Positions 38,386-46,250 of a DNA stretch of 64,000 bases are shown here, piece after piece (position 1 is the stretch's first letter; each line of letters opens with the position of its first letter). This stretch comes from Treponema sp. UBA4267 (lineage in GTDB: Bacteria > Spirochaetota > Spirochaetia > Treponematales > Treponemataceae). The notes beneath the pieces were generated by a model. That model did not search any database. It was not told the DNA's origin and worked only from the letters and a program-made list of their open reading frames with translations. Position numbers and translations under genes: made by a program. The DNA lies in the NCBI GenBank assembly GCA_002395155.1, contig DGWD01000008.1, positions 62,001 through 126,000 on the forward strand, in the 5' to 3' direction.

Positions 38386-39813
38386 CTACAGTTTGTCTAT
38401 AAGCATAGAACATTTACCGCTTGGAATCGGTAAAGTTTTCTTTTTCTGATCAAGAATGTTGATTGTGAAGTAATAAAGCTTTTCACTTTCCATCTGGATT
38501 TCCCAACCACGAGAACTCTTGTTAGAAAGAATAGTAATAAGGTTTCGTTTAAGAGAAAGGTTTTCAATTCCCATAATTTCGAGGTTTGGAATAATCCAGT
38601 CTACAGTTTTTCTTGGCAAACTGATTGAAAGACCAATTACGTTTTCAATCATAAGTGCAATTGTAGAAAGACCTGCAGTTAAAAGATAATGAGAACGAGC
38701 CCAATCCTTATCTGTCATTTTTGCTTTTCCTTCCTTATTTGGAAGATAAGCTTCGAACAAATCGCCAGGTTCTTTATTTTCGTTTGGCATTAAACCTTCA
38801 AGTACATAGTATAAGTGACGGATGGCACATTCACGGGCAAACTCGTACTGAGCATATTTTTCAAGCCCCTTTATTACCATAAAGTTGAAAGCTGGCATTA
38901 CACTACCATTGTAACCCATACCTTCTTCACTAAAGTTTGGATCATCAGCACTCAAAGTTGGGAAAGGATGATCTGTACCAAAAGTATCAGGATTATTTAA
39001 GTGTTCAACAAGTAAATCTGCTTTATCTGCATTTGGAATTTCTGCAAGCATTGTCCAGTAGCAGGCAATTGTTTTAACACTCAAACGCTTTTCGTCTTTA
39101 TCAAGATCGTAGTAGAAACCTGTTTCTTCATCCCACATCAAGGCATTAATTTTTGTTTTGATAGAGAAGTACATCTTTCTGTACTGGAAACTGATTTCCT
39201 TATCATTCAAAATATCACCAAGTGCAGACATGTAAGAAGCATTTACAGCCATACATGCATTGAAGTCTACAGGATAGTAAGCATCCTTACGTGGAGTATT
39301 AACCATAGATGAAGCACAAACAGGAACTGCATAAAGCCCATTTTCCTGCTTAAAAGTTTCATCAAGCCAAGTCATATATTTTTGAAGGATTGGCATTACA
39401 TCTTTAATACGTTTCTTATTTGCTGACTTATGGAAGAGGTTATATTCAGCCAAAGCAAACAAAGGAAGTCCAACACCTTCTGGATTTTCCTTATCTAGAA
39501 CAGGCTGATCAGTTTTTACATCATACTTCCAGCGAATTGCACCAGAATCTTCCTGATGGTCATAAAAGTAATCAATATTGTTACAAGGGTCAAAATTTCT
39601 GTTTGAATAAACCAAGAAAAAAGAAGAAAAAATAGTTTCAAACTGATTGAGAATTAAATTATCATTCTCAGGATATATAAATAAGCCATCCGAGTCCTGT
39701 TCACCAGTTTTTGGATTTATCCAAAGAGATGATACCCAAGACCATGTTTTATTATAAATGTCTACAAAATCCTGATCGTAAAAATGGATTTTTGGAAAAT
39801 CGTGCTTATTCAC
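38386..39813 (-). CDS. GH37/GH63-like (alpha/alpha)6-barrel glycoside hydrolase
   Basis: 475 residues beginning with GTG at 39813, with AGGAG 6 nt upstream. The pattern DSGAIRWKYD, DYYPVDFNACMAVNASYMS-like and YYDLDKD, with GPVMP-like GYNGSVMPAFNF, is that of trehalase/mannosylglycerate-hydrolase-type (alpha/alpha)6 toroids (GH37, GH63). No signal peptide, so cytoplasmic. The substrate cannot be fixed: an alpha-glucoside or a compatible-solute type glycoside are both possible. First gene of a unit with ppx-HD and ppk1. Confidence 0.7.
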   Translation of the reverse strand: MNKHDFPKIHFYDQDFVDIYNKTWSWVSSLWINPKTGEQDSDGLFIYPENDNLILNQFETIFSSFFLVYSNRNFDPCNNIDYFYDHQEDSGAIRWKYDVKTDQPVLDKENPEGVGLPLFALAEYNLFHKSANKKRIKDVMPILQKYMTWLDETFKQENGLYAVPVCASSMVNTPRKDAYYPVDFNACMAVNASYMSALGDILNDKEISFQYRKMYFSIKTKINALMWDEETGFYYDLDKDEKRLSVKTIACYWTMLAEIPNADKADLLVEHLNNPDTFGTDHPFPTLSADDPNFSEEGMGYNGSVMPAFNFMVIKGLEKYAQYEFARECAIRHLYYVLEGLMPNENKEPGDLFEAYLPNKEGKAKMTDKDWARSHYLLTAGLSTIALMIENVIGLSISLPRKTVDWIIPNLEIMGIENLSLKRNLITILSNKSSRGWEIQMESEKLYYFTINILDQKKKTLPIPSGKCSMLIDKL

Positions 39814-40063
39814 AAGAACTCCTACTTAGTTTTAAAACTTTTTTGATTTAAGCAAATCACCACAAAAATGATGAAAGTTGTAACTATTAATATATCACAG
39901 ATTTAGCAAAATAGTTGCAAAAAAAGTAAAATATAAAAAAAATTTAAGGTGTTCAAGCCCTCAAACTCAATTTTTTAAATATTTTTCAAATTTTTTTTAT
40001 TTTTTTTCACTAATTTTGGTAAAAATCGTCTTTTGTGGCAATAACTCTTACAGAGGTTTTTAA

Positions 40064-41635
40064 ATGCAGATATATTCATTTTCACCCTTTGGTTATGAAG
40101 GGGCATTGGTCACTGTAGAAGTCGATTTAAGAAGGGGCATTCCAGCCATTGATATTGTAGGGCTTGCAGATGGAGCTGTAAAAGAATCTAAAGAAAGAAT
40201 GCAGGCCGCTATCCGTAATTCTGATTTTGATTTTCCACCAGAAAGAGTCTTAATCAGTCTGTCACCTGCAGATATGAAAAAGGAAGGAGCCGGGTTTGAT
40301 TTACCTATTGCAATTGGTGTACTTGCTGCCAATGCAGAATCTAATGGTGAAAAGGACTTTTTAAGTGAACCAATTTTGATTATGGGGGAGTTGGAACTTT
40401 CGGGAAAAATAAGGCCTGTAAAGGGAATTCATGCGGCAGTTTCGACAGCAGCTTCTTGTGGAATAATGCACTGTATTGTTCCTGCTCAAAATGCAGATGA
40501 AGCAAGAGAAGTTAGAGGTGTTCAAGTTTATGGGGCAGACAACTTAATAAATGCCTTCAGAGCAATTAAAGACAGATCCTTTTTTGAATCCAGAAATCCA
40601 TCTAAAGAATCAAGTTTTATTCCCCCTGATTGCGTAGAAATAGATGGAGTTTACTTTAGCAACATTTCTCCTGGTTACGAATTTGCAGAATTGAAGGGAC
40701 AAGCACAACTTGTTCGTTCTCTACAAATTGCAGCGGCCGGTGGTCATAATCTAATTGCAATGGGTGCTCCCGGTTGTGGAAAAACTATGGCAATCCAAAA
40801 GTTCCCAGCTATTACCCCTCTTCTAACACTGGAAGAAGCCCAATCAGTAACAAGAATCTGGTCACTTGCCGGGTTAATTAAACCTTCGGAGCCTTTGGTT
40901 AGAATACCTCCCTTCCGAATCCCTCATCAAACTGCAACTTTAGAGGGTATTTGCGGAGGAGGCACAAACTGCAGGCCAGGAGAAATCTCTCTTGCTCATA
41001 ATGGAGTTTTATTTTTAGATGAAGCTGCGGAATTTCGTTCTTCGGTTTTGCAAATGCTCAGAGTTCCTTTAGAAAGCGGAAGTATAACTTTAAGCAGAGC
41101 TGGAAGAAGTACAAATTATCCTGCAAACTTTCAACTTTTAATGGCAGTAAATCCTTGTCCTTGCGGAAATTTTGGTTCAAAAACAAAAATCTGTCTTTGC
41201 TCTGCAAAATCTATTGAACAGTATTGGAAAAAGTTTTCAGCACCTCTTCTAGATCGAATCGATCTTCGAGTCTTTGTAGAAAATCATAGTGATGAAGAAC
41301 ATATCGAAGAAAGAAAAGGTTTCCAAACTACAAGTGAAATAAGGCAGGGTGTCGCCAGAGCAATAAAAATTCAGAGACAGAGGCAGGGAATAAAAAACTC
41401 TAAATTGAATCCGCAGGAAATTCTTGAAATTTGCAAAATTGATGAAGATTGTCAAAATCTTTTAGACAAGGCTGTAAACCGTTACGGCTTTTCACCAAGA
41501 GCAATTGCCTCCTGCCTAAAAGTTTCCAGAACAATTGCAGACATAGAAGGCAGCTTTGACATCAGCCCAAGACACTTGTCCGAAGCAATCAGCCTAAGGA
41601 AATTATGCTGCAATATGATTCCAGAAATCGCCTAG
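40064..41635 (+). CDS. comM: YifB/ComM-family Mg-chelatase-like AAA+ ATPase
   Basis: 523 residues. N-terminal ChlI-like domain (MQIYSFSPFGYEGALVTVEV, about 1-170), AAA+ core with Walker A AMGAPGCGKTM (about 235) and FLDEAAEF (about 326), a Cys cluster CPCGNFGSKTKICLCS (about 366-381) and a C-terminal Mg_chelatase_C helical domain. ComM helps branch migration during recombination of incoming DNA in transformable bacteria; many non-competent species also have it. The TAG stop lies inside the first copy of the hairpin element that follows, so its last codons abut the repeat array. Confidence 0.9.
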   Translation: MQIYSFSPFGYEGALVTVEVDLRRGIPAIDIVGLADGAVKESKERMQAAIRNSDFDFPPERVLISLSPADMKKEGAGFDLPIAIGVLAANAESNGEKDFLSEPILIMGELELSGKIRPVKGIHAAVSTAASCGIMHCIVPAQNADEAREVRGVQVYGADNLINAFRAIKDRSFFESRNPSKESSFIPPDCVEIDGVYFSNISPGYEFAELKGQAQLVRSLQIAAAGGHNLIAMGAPGCGKTMAIQKFPAITPLLTLEEAQSVTRIWSLAGLIKPSEPLVRIPPFRIPHQTATLEGICGGGTNCRPGEISLAHNGVLFLDEAAEFRSSVLQMLRVPLESGSITLSRAGRSTNYPANFQLLMAVNPCPCGNFGSKTKICLCSAKSIEQYWKKFSAPLLDRIDLRVFVENHSDEEHIEERKGFQTTSEIRQGVARAIKIQRQRQGIKNSKLNPQEILEICKIDEDCQNLLDKAVNRYGFSPRAIASCLKVSRTIADIEGSFDISPRHLSEAISLRKLCCNMIPEIA

Positions 41636-41739
41636 CCGACGATCGAAGATTCGTTAAAAACAGAGCTGCGACAGCGGGTCTGTTTAGAATCTTCCACCGT
41701 CCGGCTCCGAGCGAGATTCATCTCGCGAGAGTTCAAGTC
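41633..41739 (+). repeat. Structured hairpin element, copy E1
   Basis: 107 bp identical to copy E3. Arms GAAGATTC/GAATCTTC and AAACAGA/TCTGTTT nest inside AGCCG..ACG/CGT..CGGCT, followed by a second hairpin GCGAGAT/ATCTCGC and ending in AGTTCAAGTC. The first three bases are the comM stop codon. Confidence 0.75.
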
Positions 41740-41762
41740 TAGATCTAGAGTAATTTAAAAAC

Positions 41763-41824
41763 AAAAAAGGTCTCTTAGCTGACCTAAAAGACCTTATAAA
41801 ATTTACCGGAGAAGAGACTTGAAC
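41763..41824 (-). repeat. Duplicated tRNA-Leu 3' end with its terminator (unit 1)
   Basis: On the minus strand: a 21-nt piece identical to the 3' end of tRNA-Leu (41804-41824, half T arm, acceptor strand and discriminator), then a copy of the tRNA terminator (41763-41795). Confidence 0.8.
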
Positions 41825-41927
41825 TAGCCGACGATAGCAGAACCGTTAAAAAACGATGCGTCAGCATTGTTTTAGGTTCTACGCTCGTCTGGCTCCGAGC
41901 GAGATTCATCTCGCGAGAGTTCAAGTC
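41825..41927 (+). repeat. Structured hairpin element, copy E2 (divergent arms)
   Basis: 103 bp. Outer and second hairpins match E1/E3, but the inner arms differ: AGAACC/GGTTCT in place of GAAGATTC/GAATCTTC, and AAAACGATGC/GCATTGTTTT (one G-U) in place of AAACAGA/TCTGTTT. The outer stem is AGCC plus GACGA with one bulge. Pairing is kept although sequence is not. Confidence 0.75.
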
Positions 41928-41951
41928 AATAACTAGAAGATGTTTAAAATT

Positions 41952-42011
41952 AAAAAAGGTCTCTTAGCTGACCTAAAAGACCTTTAAAAGTACCAGAGAA
42001 GAGACTTGAAC
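41952..42011 (-). repeat. Duplicated tRNA-Leu 3' end with its terminator (unit 2)
   Basis: As in unit 1: tRNA-Leu 3' fragment at 41991-42011 with one change in the acceptor strand, then the terminator copy at 41952-41984. Spacing between element copies is 192 and 187 bp. Confidence 0.8.
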
Positions 42012-42118
42012 TAGCCGACGATCGAAGATTCGTTAAAAACAGAGCTGCGACAGCGGGTCTGTTTAGAATCTTCCACCGTCCGGCTCCGAGCGAGATTCAT
42101 CTCGCGAGAGTTCAAGTC
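42012..42118 (+). repeat. Structured hairpin element, copy E3
   Basis: 107 bp, identical to E1. The nested hairpins are described under E1. It lies next to the terminator of the intact tRNA-Leu gene. Confidence 0.75.
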
Positions 42119-42142
42119 AACAACTAGAAGATGTTTAAAATT

Positions 42143-42175
42143 AAAAAAGGTCTCTTAGCTGACCTAAAAGACCTT
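42143..42175 (-). terminator. Terminator of tRNA-Leu
   Basis: Arms 42165-42175 and 42147-42157 form an 11-bp stem with one G-U pair and a 7-nt loop, followed by six U on the minus strand. It lies 8 nt beyond the tRNA 3' end. Confidence 0.8.
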
Positions 42176-42183
42176 ATAAAATT

Positions 42184-42266
42184 TACCGGAGAAGAGACTT
42201 GAACTCTTACACGATTGCTCGCAACAGATTTTGAGTCTGTCGTGTCTACCATTCCACCACTCCGGC
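42184..42266 (-). tRNA. tRNA-Leu (anticodon CAA)
   Basis: 83 nt. Acceptor strands GCCGGAG and CTCCGGT pair with a terminal G-U, followed by discriminator A. Anticodon stem ACAGA/TCTGT holds loop CTCAAAA, giving anticodon CAA, which reads UUG. There is a long type II variable arm (GCGAGCAATCGTG region) and a T loop TTCAAGT. CCA is not encoded. Fragments of its 3' end are repeated twice downstream. Confidence 0.9.
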
Positions 42267-42279
42267 AGAAGTGAGTGTA

Positions 42280-42308
42280 ACTATAACAAATCAAGAAGGA
42301 TTTTTCAA
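42280..42308 (-). promoter_or_regulatory. Promoter of tRNA-Leu
   Basis: On the minus strand TTGAAA (42303-42308), a 17-nt spacer and TATAGT (42280-42285), about 13 nt before the mature 5' end. It lies back to back with the recQ -10 region, so the two may interfere. Confidence 0.7.
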
Positions 42309-42317
42309 GTGGGTTTA

Positions 42318-42326
42318 TGCTATAAT
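42318..42326 (+). promoter_or_regulatory. Extended -10 promoter of recQ, leaderless layout
   Basis: TGC directly before TATAAT (42321-42326) makes an extended -10; the -35 is weak. Six nt separate it from the ATG at 42333, with no Shine-Dalgarno. Confidence 0.6.
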
Positions 42327-42332
42327 TATTAT

Positions 42333-44201
42333 ATGAAGATAAATGCCGACTCTTTTGTAAATGAAAAACCAGAAAATGTCTTAAAAACAGTTTTTGGATA
42401 CGATACTTTCAGACCTCTACAAAAGGATATAATCACAAACGTTTTAAAAGGCAAAGACACCCTCGCCGTCATGCCAACCGGCGGAGGTAAATCGCTCTGC
42501 TACCAATTACCTGCCCTCATCATGGAAGGGATGACTCTGGTCGTTTCTCCCCTAATCTCCCTTATGCAGGATCAAGTAGGTTCACTCAAAACAAACGGCA
42601 TTAATTCCGTCTTCCTCAATTCCTCTTTAAGTTGGGAAGAATATTTGCAAGCCATAGATGAAATCAAAAATGGCCAAATAAAAATTCTTTACGTTTCCCC
42701 AGAAGGCCTGGCAACTCAGAAAATCAGAGAACTCTTAAGCGCCCCGGAAATCAAAATTTCTTGTATCACTATTGATGAAGCACACTGTGTTTCAGCTTGG
42801 GGACACGACTTCCGTCCTGACTATCTGGAAATAAAATCTATACGAAAATTATTTCCAAACGCCGTAATGCTTGCTCTAACCGCAACAGCAACAGAAAAAG
42901 TTCGTACCGATATCATGCAAAATCTGGGCATGAAAAAGCCTGCAATTTTTATTTCAAGTTTTAATCGTCCAAACATTTACCTTGAAGTTCAGCCAAAGAG
43001 AAATGCACTAGACCAGGTTATCAAATGTATAAAAAAACACTCGGGCGAAAGCGGAATTATTTACTGTTACTCCCGCAAGCAGGTTGATGAATTAACTCAA
43101 ACACTAGATAAACTTGGCTATTCCGTTTTAAATTATCATGCGGGGCTTTCTGATCAGCAAAGAGCAAAAAATCAAGATTTATTCATAAAGGATGAAGTTC
43201 AAATAATTGTTGCAACGATTGCATTTGGAATGGGCATTGATAAACCAAATGTAAGATTTGTTATCAATTATGATCTGCCAAAATCAATTGAAGAATTTTA
43301 CCAGGAAATTGGACGTGCCGGCCGAGACGGACTTCCTTCATCAGCCCTACTTCTTTATTCTGCTGCTGATATTCACAAAATCCGTTTCTTTTTTCAGGAA
43401 GCAGCAAATCCAGAACAATCTGAAGCCCTTTTACAAGGCATGATAAAGTACGCAACATCCCGTGTTTGTCGTCGTAAAGCCCTTTTGGCATATTTTGGCG
43501 AAAGCTACGATTCCTCAAACAAAAGTGCTGAAGAAAAATCCTTTTGCTGTGATATTTGTGCGGCAGGAGACCTTCCTTTATCAGATGTTACAATTCCAGC
43601 TCAAAAACTTCTTTGTTGTATCATAAGAACCAATCAGCGTTATGGTGCAAATTATGTTATAGATGTTTTAATGGGTTTGAAAAATAAACGTATTCTCGAA
43701 AATGGTCACAACAAAATTACAACCTGGGGTATAGGCACAGAATATGATAAAGAAACCTGGTTCGAACTAGTTGAACTGTTAATCGACCAGGGCTACCTGA
43801 TTAAATACGGTGAATACAATATCCTGCAACTGACTCCACAGGGAAAGGCCTTTTTGAGCTCCCGAACCGAATTAAACCTTCCGCTCAATCCACTCAATAT
43901 GACACAACCCATATCTTTTGCAAAAACTTCTTCAAAAGGTAATAAAATTATTGCCGAAAAACCAGCAGCGAATGATCAGGTTGCAGATAAAATTCTTACT
44001 CAATTAAAAGCATGGCGAAAACGGAAAGCTGACGATTTAAATATTGCACCTTATATGATTTTTGGAGATAAGACTCTTTTGGATCTTGCGGCCAAAAAAC
44101 CTAAATCAAAGACTGATTTACTAAACGTCTACGGAATTGGAAAAGCAAAATCCGAAGAGTTTGGCCGTTCAATTCTCCAGATTATTTCAGAGATCGAATA
44201 G
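42333..44201 (+). CDS. recQ: ATP-dependent DNA helicase RecQ
   Basis: 622 residues from the ATG at 42333; a longer reading from 42231 would run through the tRNA gene. RecQ unwinds 3' to 5' in recombination and fork repair. Motifs: Q-like FRPLQKDII, Walker A MPTGGGKSL (about 49-57), DEAH with the aromatic loop IDEAHCVSAWGHDFRPDY (about 147-164), then GRAGRDG (about 327). The zinc site is present (CRRKALLAYFGE with CCDIC, about 385-425), followed by RQC winged helix and a C-terminal HRDC domain (about 545-618). It overlaps the convergent next gene by 15 nt. Confidence 0.93.
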   Translation: MKINADSFVNEKPENVLKTVFGYDTFRPLQKDIITNVLKGKDTLAVMPTGGGKSLCYQLPALIMEGMTLVVSPLISLMQDQVGSLKTNGINSVFLNSSLSWEEYLQAIDEIKNGQIKILYVSPEGLATQKIRELLSAPEIKISCITIDEAHCVSAWGHDFRPDYLEIKSIRKLFPNAVMLALTATATEKVRTDIMQNLGMKKPAIFISSFNRPNIYLEVQPKRNALDQVIKCIKKHSGESGIIYCYSRKQVDELTQTLDKLGYSVLNYHAGLSDQQRAKNQDLFIKDEVQIIVATIAFGMGIDKPNVRFVINYDLPKSIEEFYQEIGRAGRDGLPSSALLLYSAADIHKIRFFFQEAANPEQSEALLQGMIKYATSRVCRRKALLAYFGESYDSSNKSAEEKSFCCDICAAGDLPLSDVTIPAQKLLCCIIRTNQRYGANYVIDVLMGLKNKRILENGHNKITTWGIGTEYDKETWFELVELLIDQGYLIKYGEYNILQLTPQGKAFLSSRTELNLPLNPLNMTQPISFAKTSSKGNKIIAEKPAANDQVADKILTQLKAWRKRKADDLNIAPYMIFGDKTLLDLAAKKPKSKTDLLNVYGIGKAKSEEFGRSILQIISEIE

Positions 44202-45338
44202 TCCAAAATCTAAATGCTCAGCCTGGATAGTACCAGACGCAGAATTCTCAATTGCTCTTTTTAAGCATTGTCTCAATTCGCGTATATTTCCAGGCCAATC
44301 ATATTTTTCCAAACGATGTATTGCAGATTCTGAAATCTTTTTATCAGTGGTTTCTAAATAATTTTTAACAATATCTCTAATATCTTCCTTTCTTTGTCTT
44401 AATGAAGGAAAACGTATGATACTGTCTGAAATTCTGTAGTATAAATCCTGGCGGAAACTACCGGTTTTAAGCATATTATATAAGGCAGCATTTGTTGCAA
44501 AAATCATTCTTACGTTTATTTTTTCTACCTTATCACTTCCAACACTTTTAATTTTCTGGGTTTCCAACACCTCTAAAAGCATTTGCTGAACCTTTTCCGA
44601 TGCAAGCCCTATTTCATCAAGCAAAAGAGTTCCATTATCAGCATTTCTAAAAACTCCCTTATGTTTAAGAGCATCTGTATAGGCTCCACTTTCTGTTCCA
44701 AAAAATGTAGAACTAGACAAGGTATCTACCACAGTTGATATGTTTAAGCTTTCAAACGCTTTATGCCTTCTGGAAGATAATTTATGAATTAATTTTGCGG
44801 CAGTTGTTTTACCAGTACCGGTTTCACCAAGAAGTAATACAGGATTTTCGTTAGTAGCAGCCTTCTGAATTCCTTGTCTTACATCTTCAATTAGTTTTGA
44901 ATGTCCACAGAAAAAGCCCATAATCGAAGTGTTTTTTATACTTTGAATACCATATTTCTGAATATCAATTTTTTGGGTCTGGTATTCAATACTTCTCGAA
45001 ATCTTTTTTAAAAAGTTTTGAAATGATGGTGCCTCGCAGGGAAATGTAAGTATATTACAAAAAGTCTTTTCAACCCTTACCTGGGCTATATCAGAAATAT
45101 CAGGAAAAACTAAACAGGCTATCCTATTTAAATCATTGGAATTTAAAATTGCATTGTAATTTTTATCATCTGTAAAAAGTTCTGCATCAAATATAGGTAT
45201 TGCTTCATATTCGGATGGAAATGTTGTAAATCCATTTATCACCGAAATAGATGCTACACTTTCAAATAATGAACCGAAACACCTGCCAACACTCACTCTT
45301 TGAGTTATAAAAGAGACCTTGAAATGTACGTTTGTCAA
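44187..45338 (-). CDS. Sigma-54 activator-like AAA+ protein lacking HTH, with altered GAFTGA
   Basis: 383 residues. The N-terminal ~125 residues have no clear domain, perhaps a degenerate receiver. The AAA+ core has Walker A LLGETGTGKTT (about 166-176), Walker B GTLLLDEIG (about 235-243) and the WPGNIRELR sensor II (about 345). The sigma-54-contacting loop reads GAYTDA rather than GAFTGA; Tyr is tolerated in the family but Asp for Gly is not usual. The protein ends at FGLFDL soon after sensor II, with no Fis-type helix-turn-helix. It may be a degenerate or solution-acting activator, or an ATPase with another target. Convergent with recQ. Confidence 0.75.
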   Translation of the reverse strand: MTNVHFKVSFITQRVSVGRCFGSLFESVASISVINGFTTFPSEYEAIPIFDAELFTDDKNYNAILNSNDLNRIACLVFPDISDIAQVRVEKTFCNILTFPCEAPSFQNFLKKISRSIEYQTQKIDIQKYGIQSIKNTSIMGFFCGHSKLIEDVRQGIQKAATNENPVLLLGETGTGKTTAAKLIHKLSSRRHKAFESLNISTVVDTLSSSTFFGTESGAYTDALKHKGVFRNADNGTLLLDEIGLASEKVQQMLLEVLETQKIKSVGSDKVEKINVRMIFATNAALYNMLKTGSFRQDLYYRISDSIIRFPSLRQRKEDIRDIVKNYLETTDKKISESAIHRLEKYDWPGNIRELRQCLKRAIENSASGTIQAEHLDFGLFDL

Positions 45339-45357
45339 AGGAACCTCTAATACGTCG

Positions 45358-45424
45358 AGTCAAGGCACGCTCACGCTTAAAGCCTTGACTTCGCCGTTTT
45401 GAGGGTTTTGTAATAAACCCTCAA
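45358..45424. other. Two consecutive hairpins between TagA-like and AAA+ genes
   Basis: Stem 1: AGTCAAGGC/GCCTTGACT (45358-45366 with 45382-45390), 15-nt loop. Stem 2: perfect 10-bp TTGAGGGTTT/AAACCCTCAA (45399-45408 with 45415-45424), 6-nt loop. There is no strong U-tract on either strand, so simple termination is not obvious. They sit in the 141-nt leader of the AAA+ gene and could be regulatory. Confidence 0.5.
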
Positions 45425-45479
45425 TTAAAAATAAAGTACAAATACATTTTTAACTTTCTAACTGGAGATTTTTATTTAA

Positions 45480-46220
45480 TTATTTTTTCTTAAATAGACG
45501 GTACCATACCAAAACTAATACGTACCAAAGATAAGGGAGTAATAAAAATATTTTAAATGGATTGTGGAGAATTTCAACAAAAATTTCGTGCCCTTTATTA
45601 AAAGTTTTTTCTTTCACTCTTTTTATTCGTTCTGAAAAAATTCCAAAGGCATCTTTGTAATACAAAAAGATACTTGAAGAAAATCTATTTCGACGTCTAT
45701 AAGCCCAGCAATTTTTTTCTTTAATGCCATCACTAATCAAGACTAAAGAAGGTTGTGCCTTAAAAATGGCCTGAACAATATCATCTTCTACAGTTTTTGG
45801 ATAATAACCAATGTAACGTCCTAAAATGCGAAGGTTTGTAAATGTATCGCGAATATTATGTTCAGCTTTTGATAAAGTTTTTTCACTTGAACCGAAAAGA
45901 TAAAGTGACTTGAAATGAGAATCAAGAATAGAAAGGATTTGTATTACAGCATCAAAAGGATTATAGCGAACTGGTACATTGAGCTTCAAAAACTTAGCTC
46001 CGCCCAAAATACTCTTTGATATTGGCAAAATTAAATCTGCATTTTTAATACAATCAGCATAATCACCCTTATGACGTGCTTTTAAAAGATTCCATATAGA
46101 AAGAAAAACAATCTGTTTTGTACCAGGTCTAGCAAGCAACTCCAGGATTTCATTTTCCAGATTTTCAGGTGAACAGATATCTACAGGTACACCAAGTAAA
46201 GAAATTCTTTCAATTGACAT
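45480..46220 (-). CDS. WecG/TagA/CpsF-family glycosyltransferase
   Basis: 246 residues. Opening ISLLGVPVDICSPENLENEI and the stretch SIWNLLKARHKGDYADCIKNADLILP match the family that transfers N-acetylmannosaminuronic acid or similar sugars to lipid-linked acceptors; VLISDGIKEKNCW replaces the more usual G-x-PKQE motif, so key residues differ from classical TagA. The C-terminal ~60 residues include a hydrophobic segment (FKIFLLLPYLWYVLVLVWY), suggesting membrane attachment. 30 nt after rsmE on the same strand. Surface-polysaccharide function is inferred. Confidence 0.75.
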   Translation of the reverse strand: MSIERISLLGVPVDICSPENLENEILELLARPGTKQIVFLSIWNLLKARHKGDYADCIKNADLILPISKSILGGAKFLKLNVPVRYNPFDAVIQILSILDSHFKSLYLFGSSEKTLSKAEHNIRDTFTNLRILGRYIGYYPKTVEDDIVQAIFKAQPSLVLISDGIKEKNCWAYRRRNRFSSSIFLYYKDAFGIFSERIKRVKEKTFNKGHEIFVEILHNPFKIFLLLPYLWYVLVLVWYRLFKKK

Positions 46221-46250
46221 ATTTCATTCCTTCTATTATCAAGTTTTATC

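Noticed and set aside
41633..42118. Integron attC sites, suggested by folded structure and GTTAAAA
   Set aside because: No paired RYYYAAC/GTTRRRY outer boxes, no integrase, and the material between copies is tRNA and terminator sequence, not cassettes.
41633..42183. CRISPR array
   Set aside because: Repeat units are about 107 bp with about 80-bp intervals that are themselves near identical copies, not unique spacers.
41804..42204. Prophage or island attachment sites at tRNA-Leu
   Set aside because: The 21-bp tRNA copies are only about 190 bp apart with no integrase or cargo; at best they are remnants.
42231..42332. Longer N-terminus of RecQ
   Set aside because: It would read through the tRNA-Leu gene and both promoters; the family N-terminus begins at 42333.
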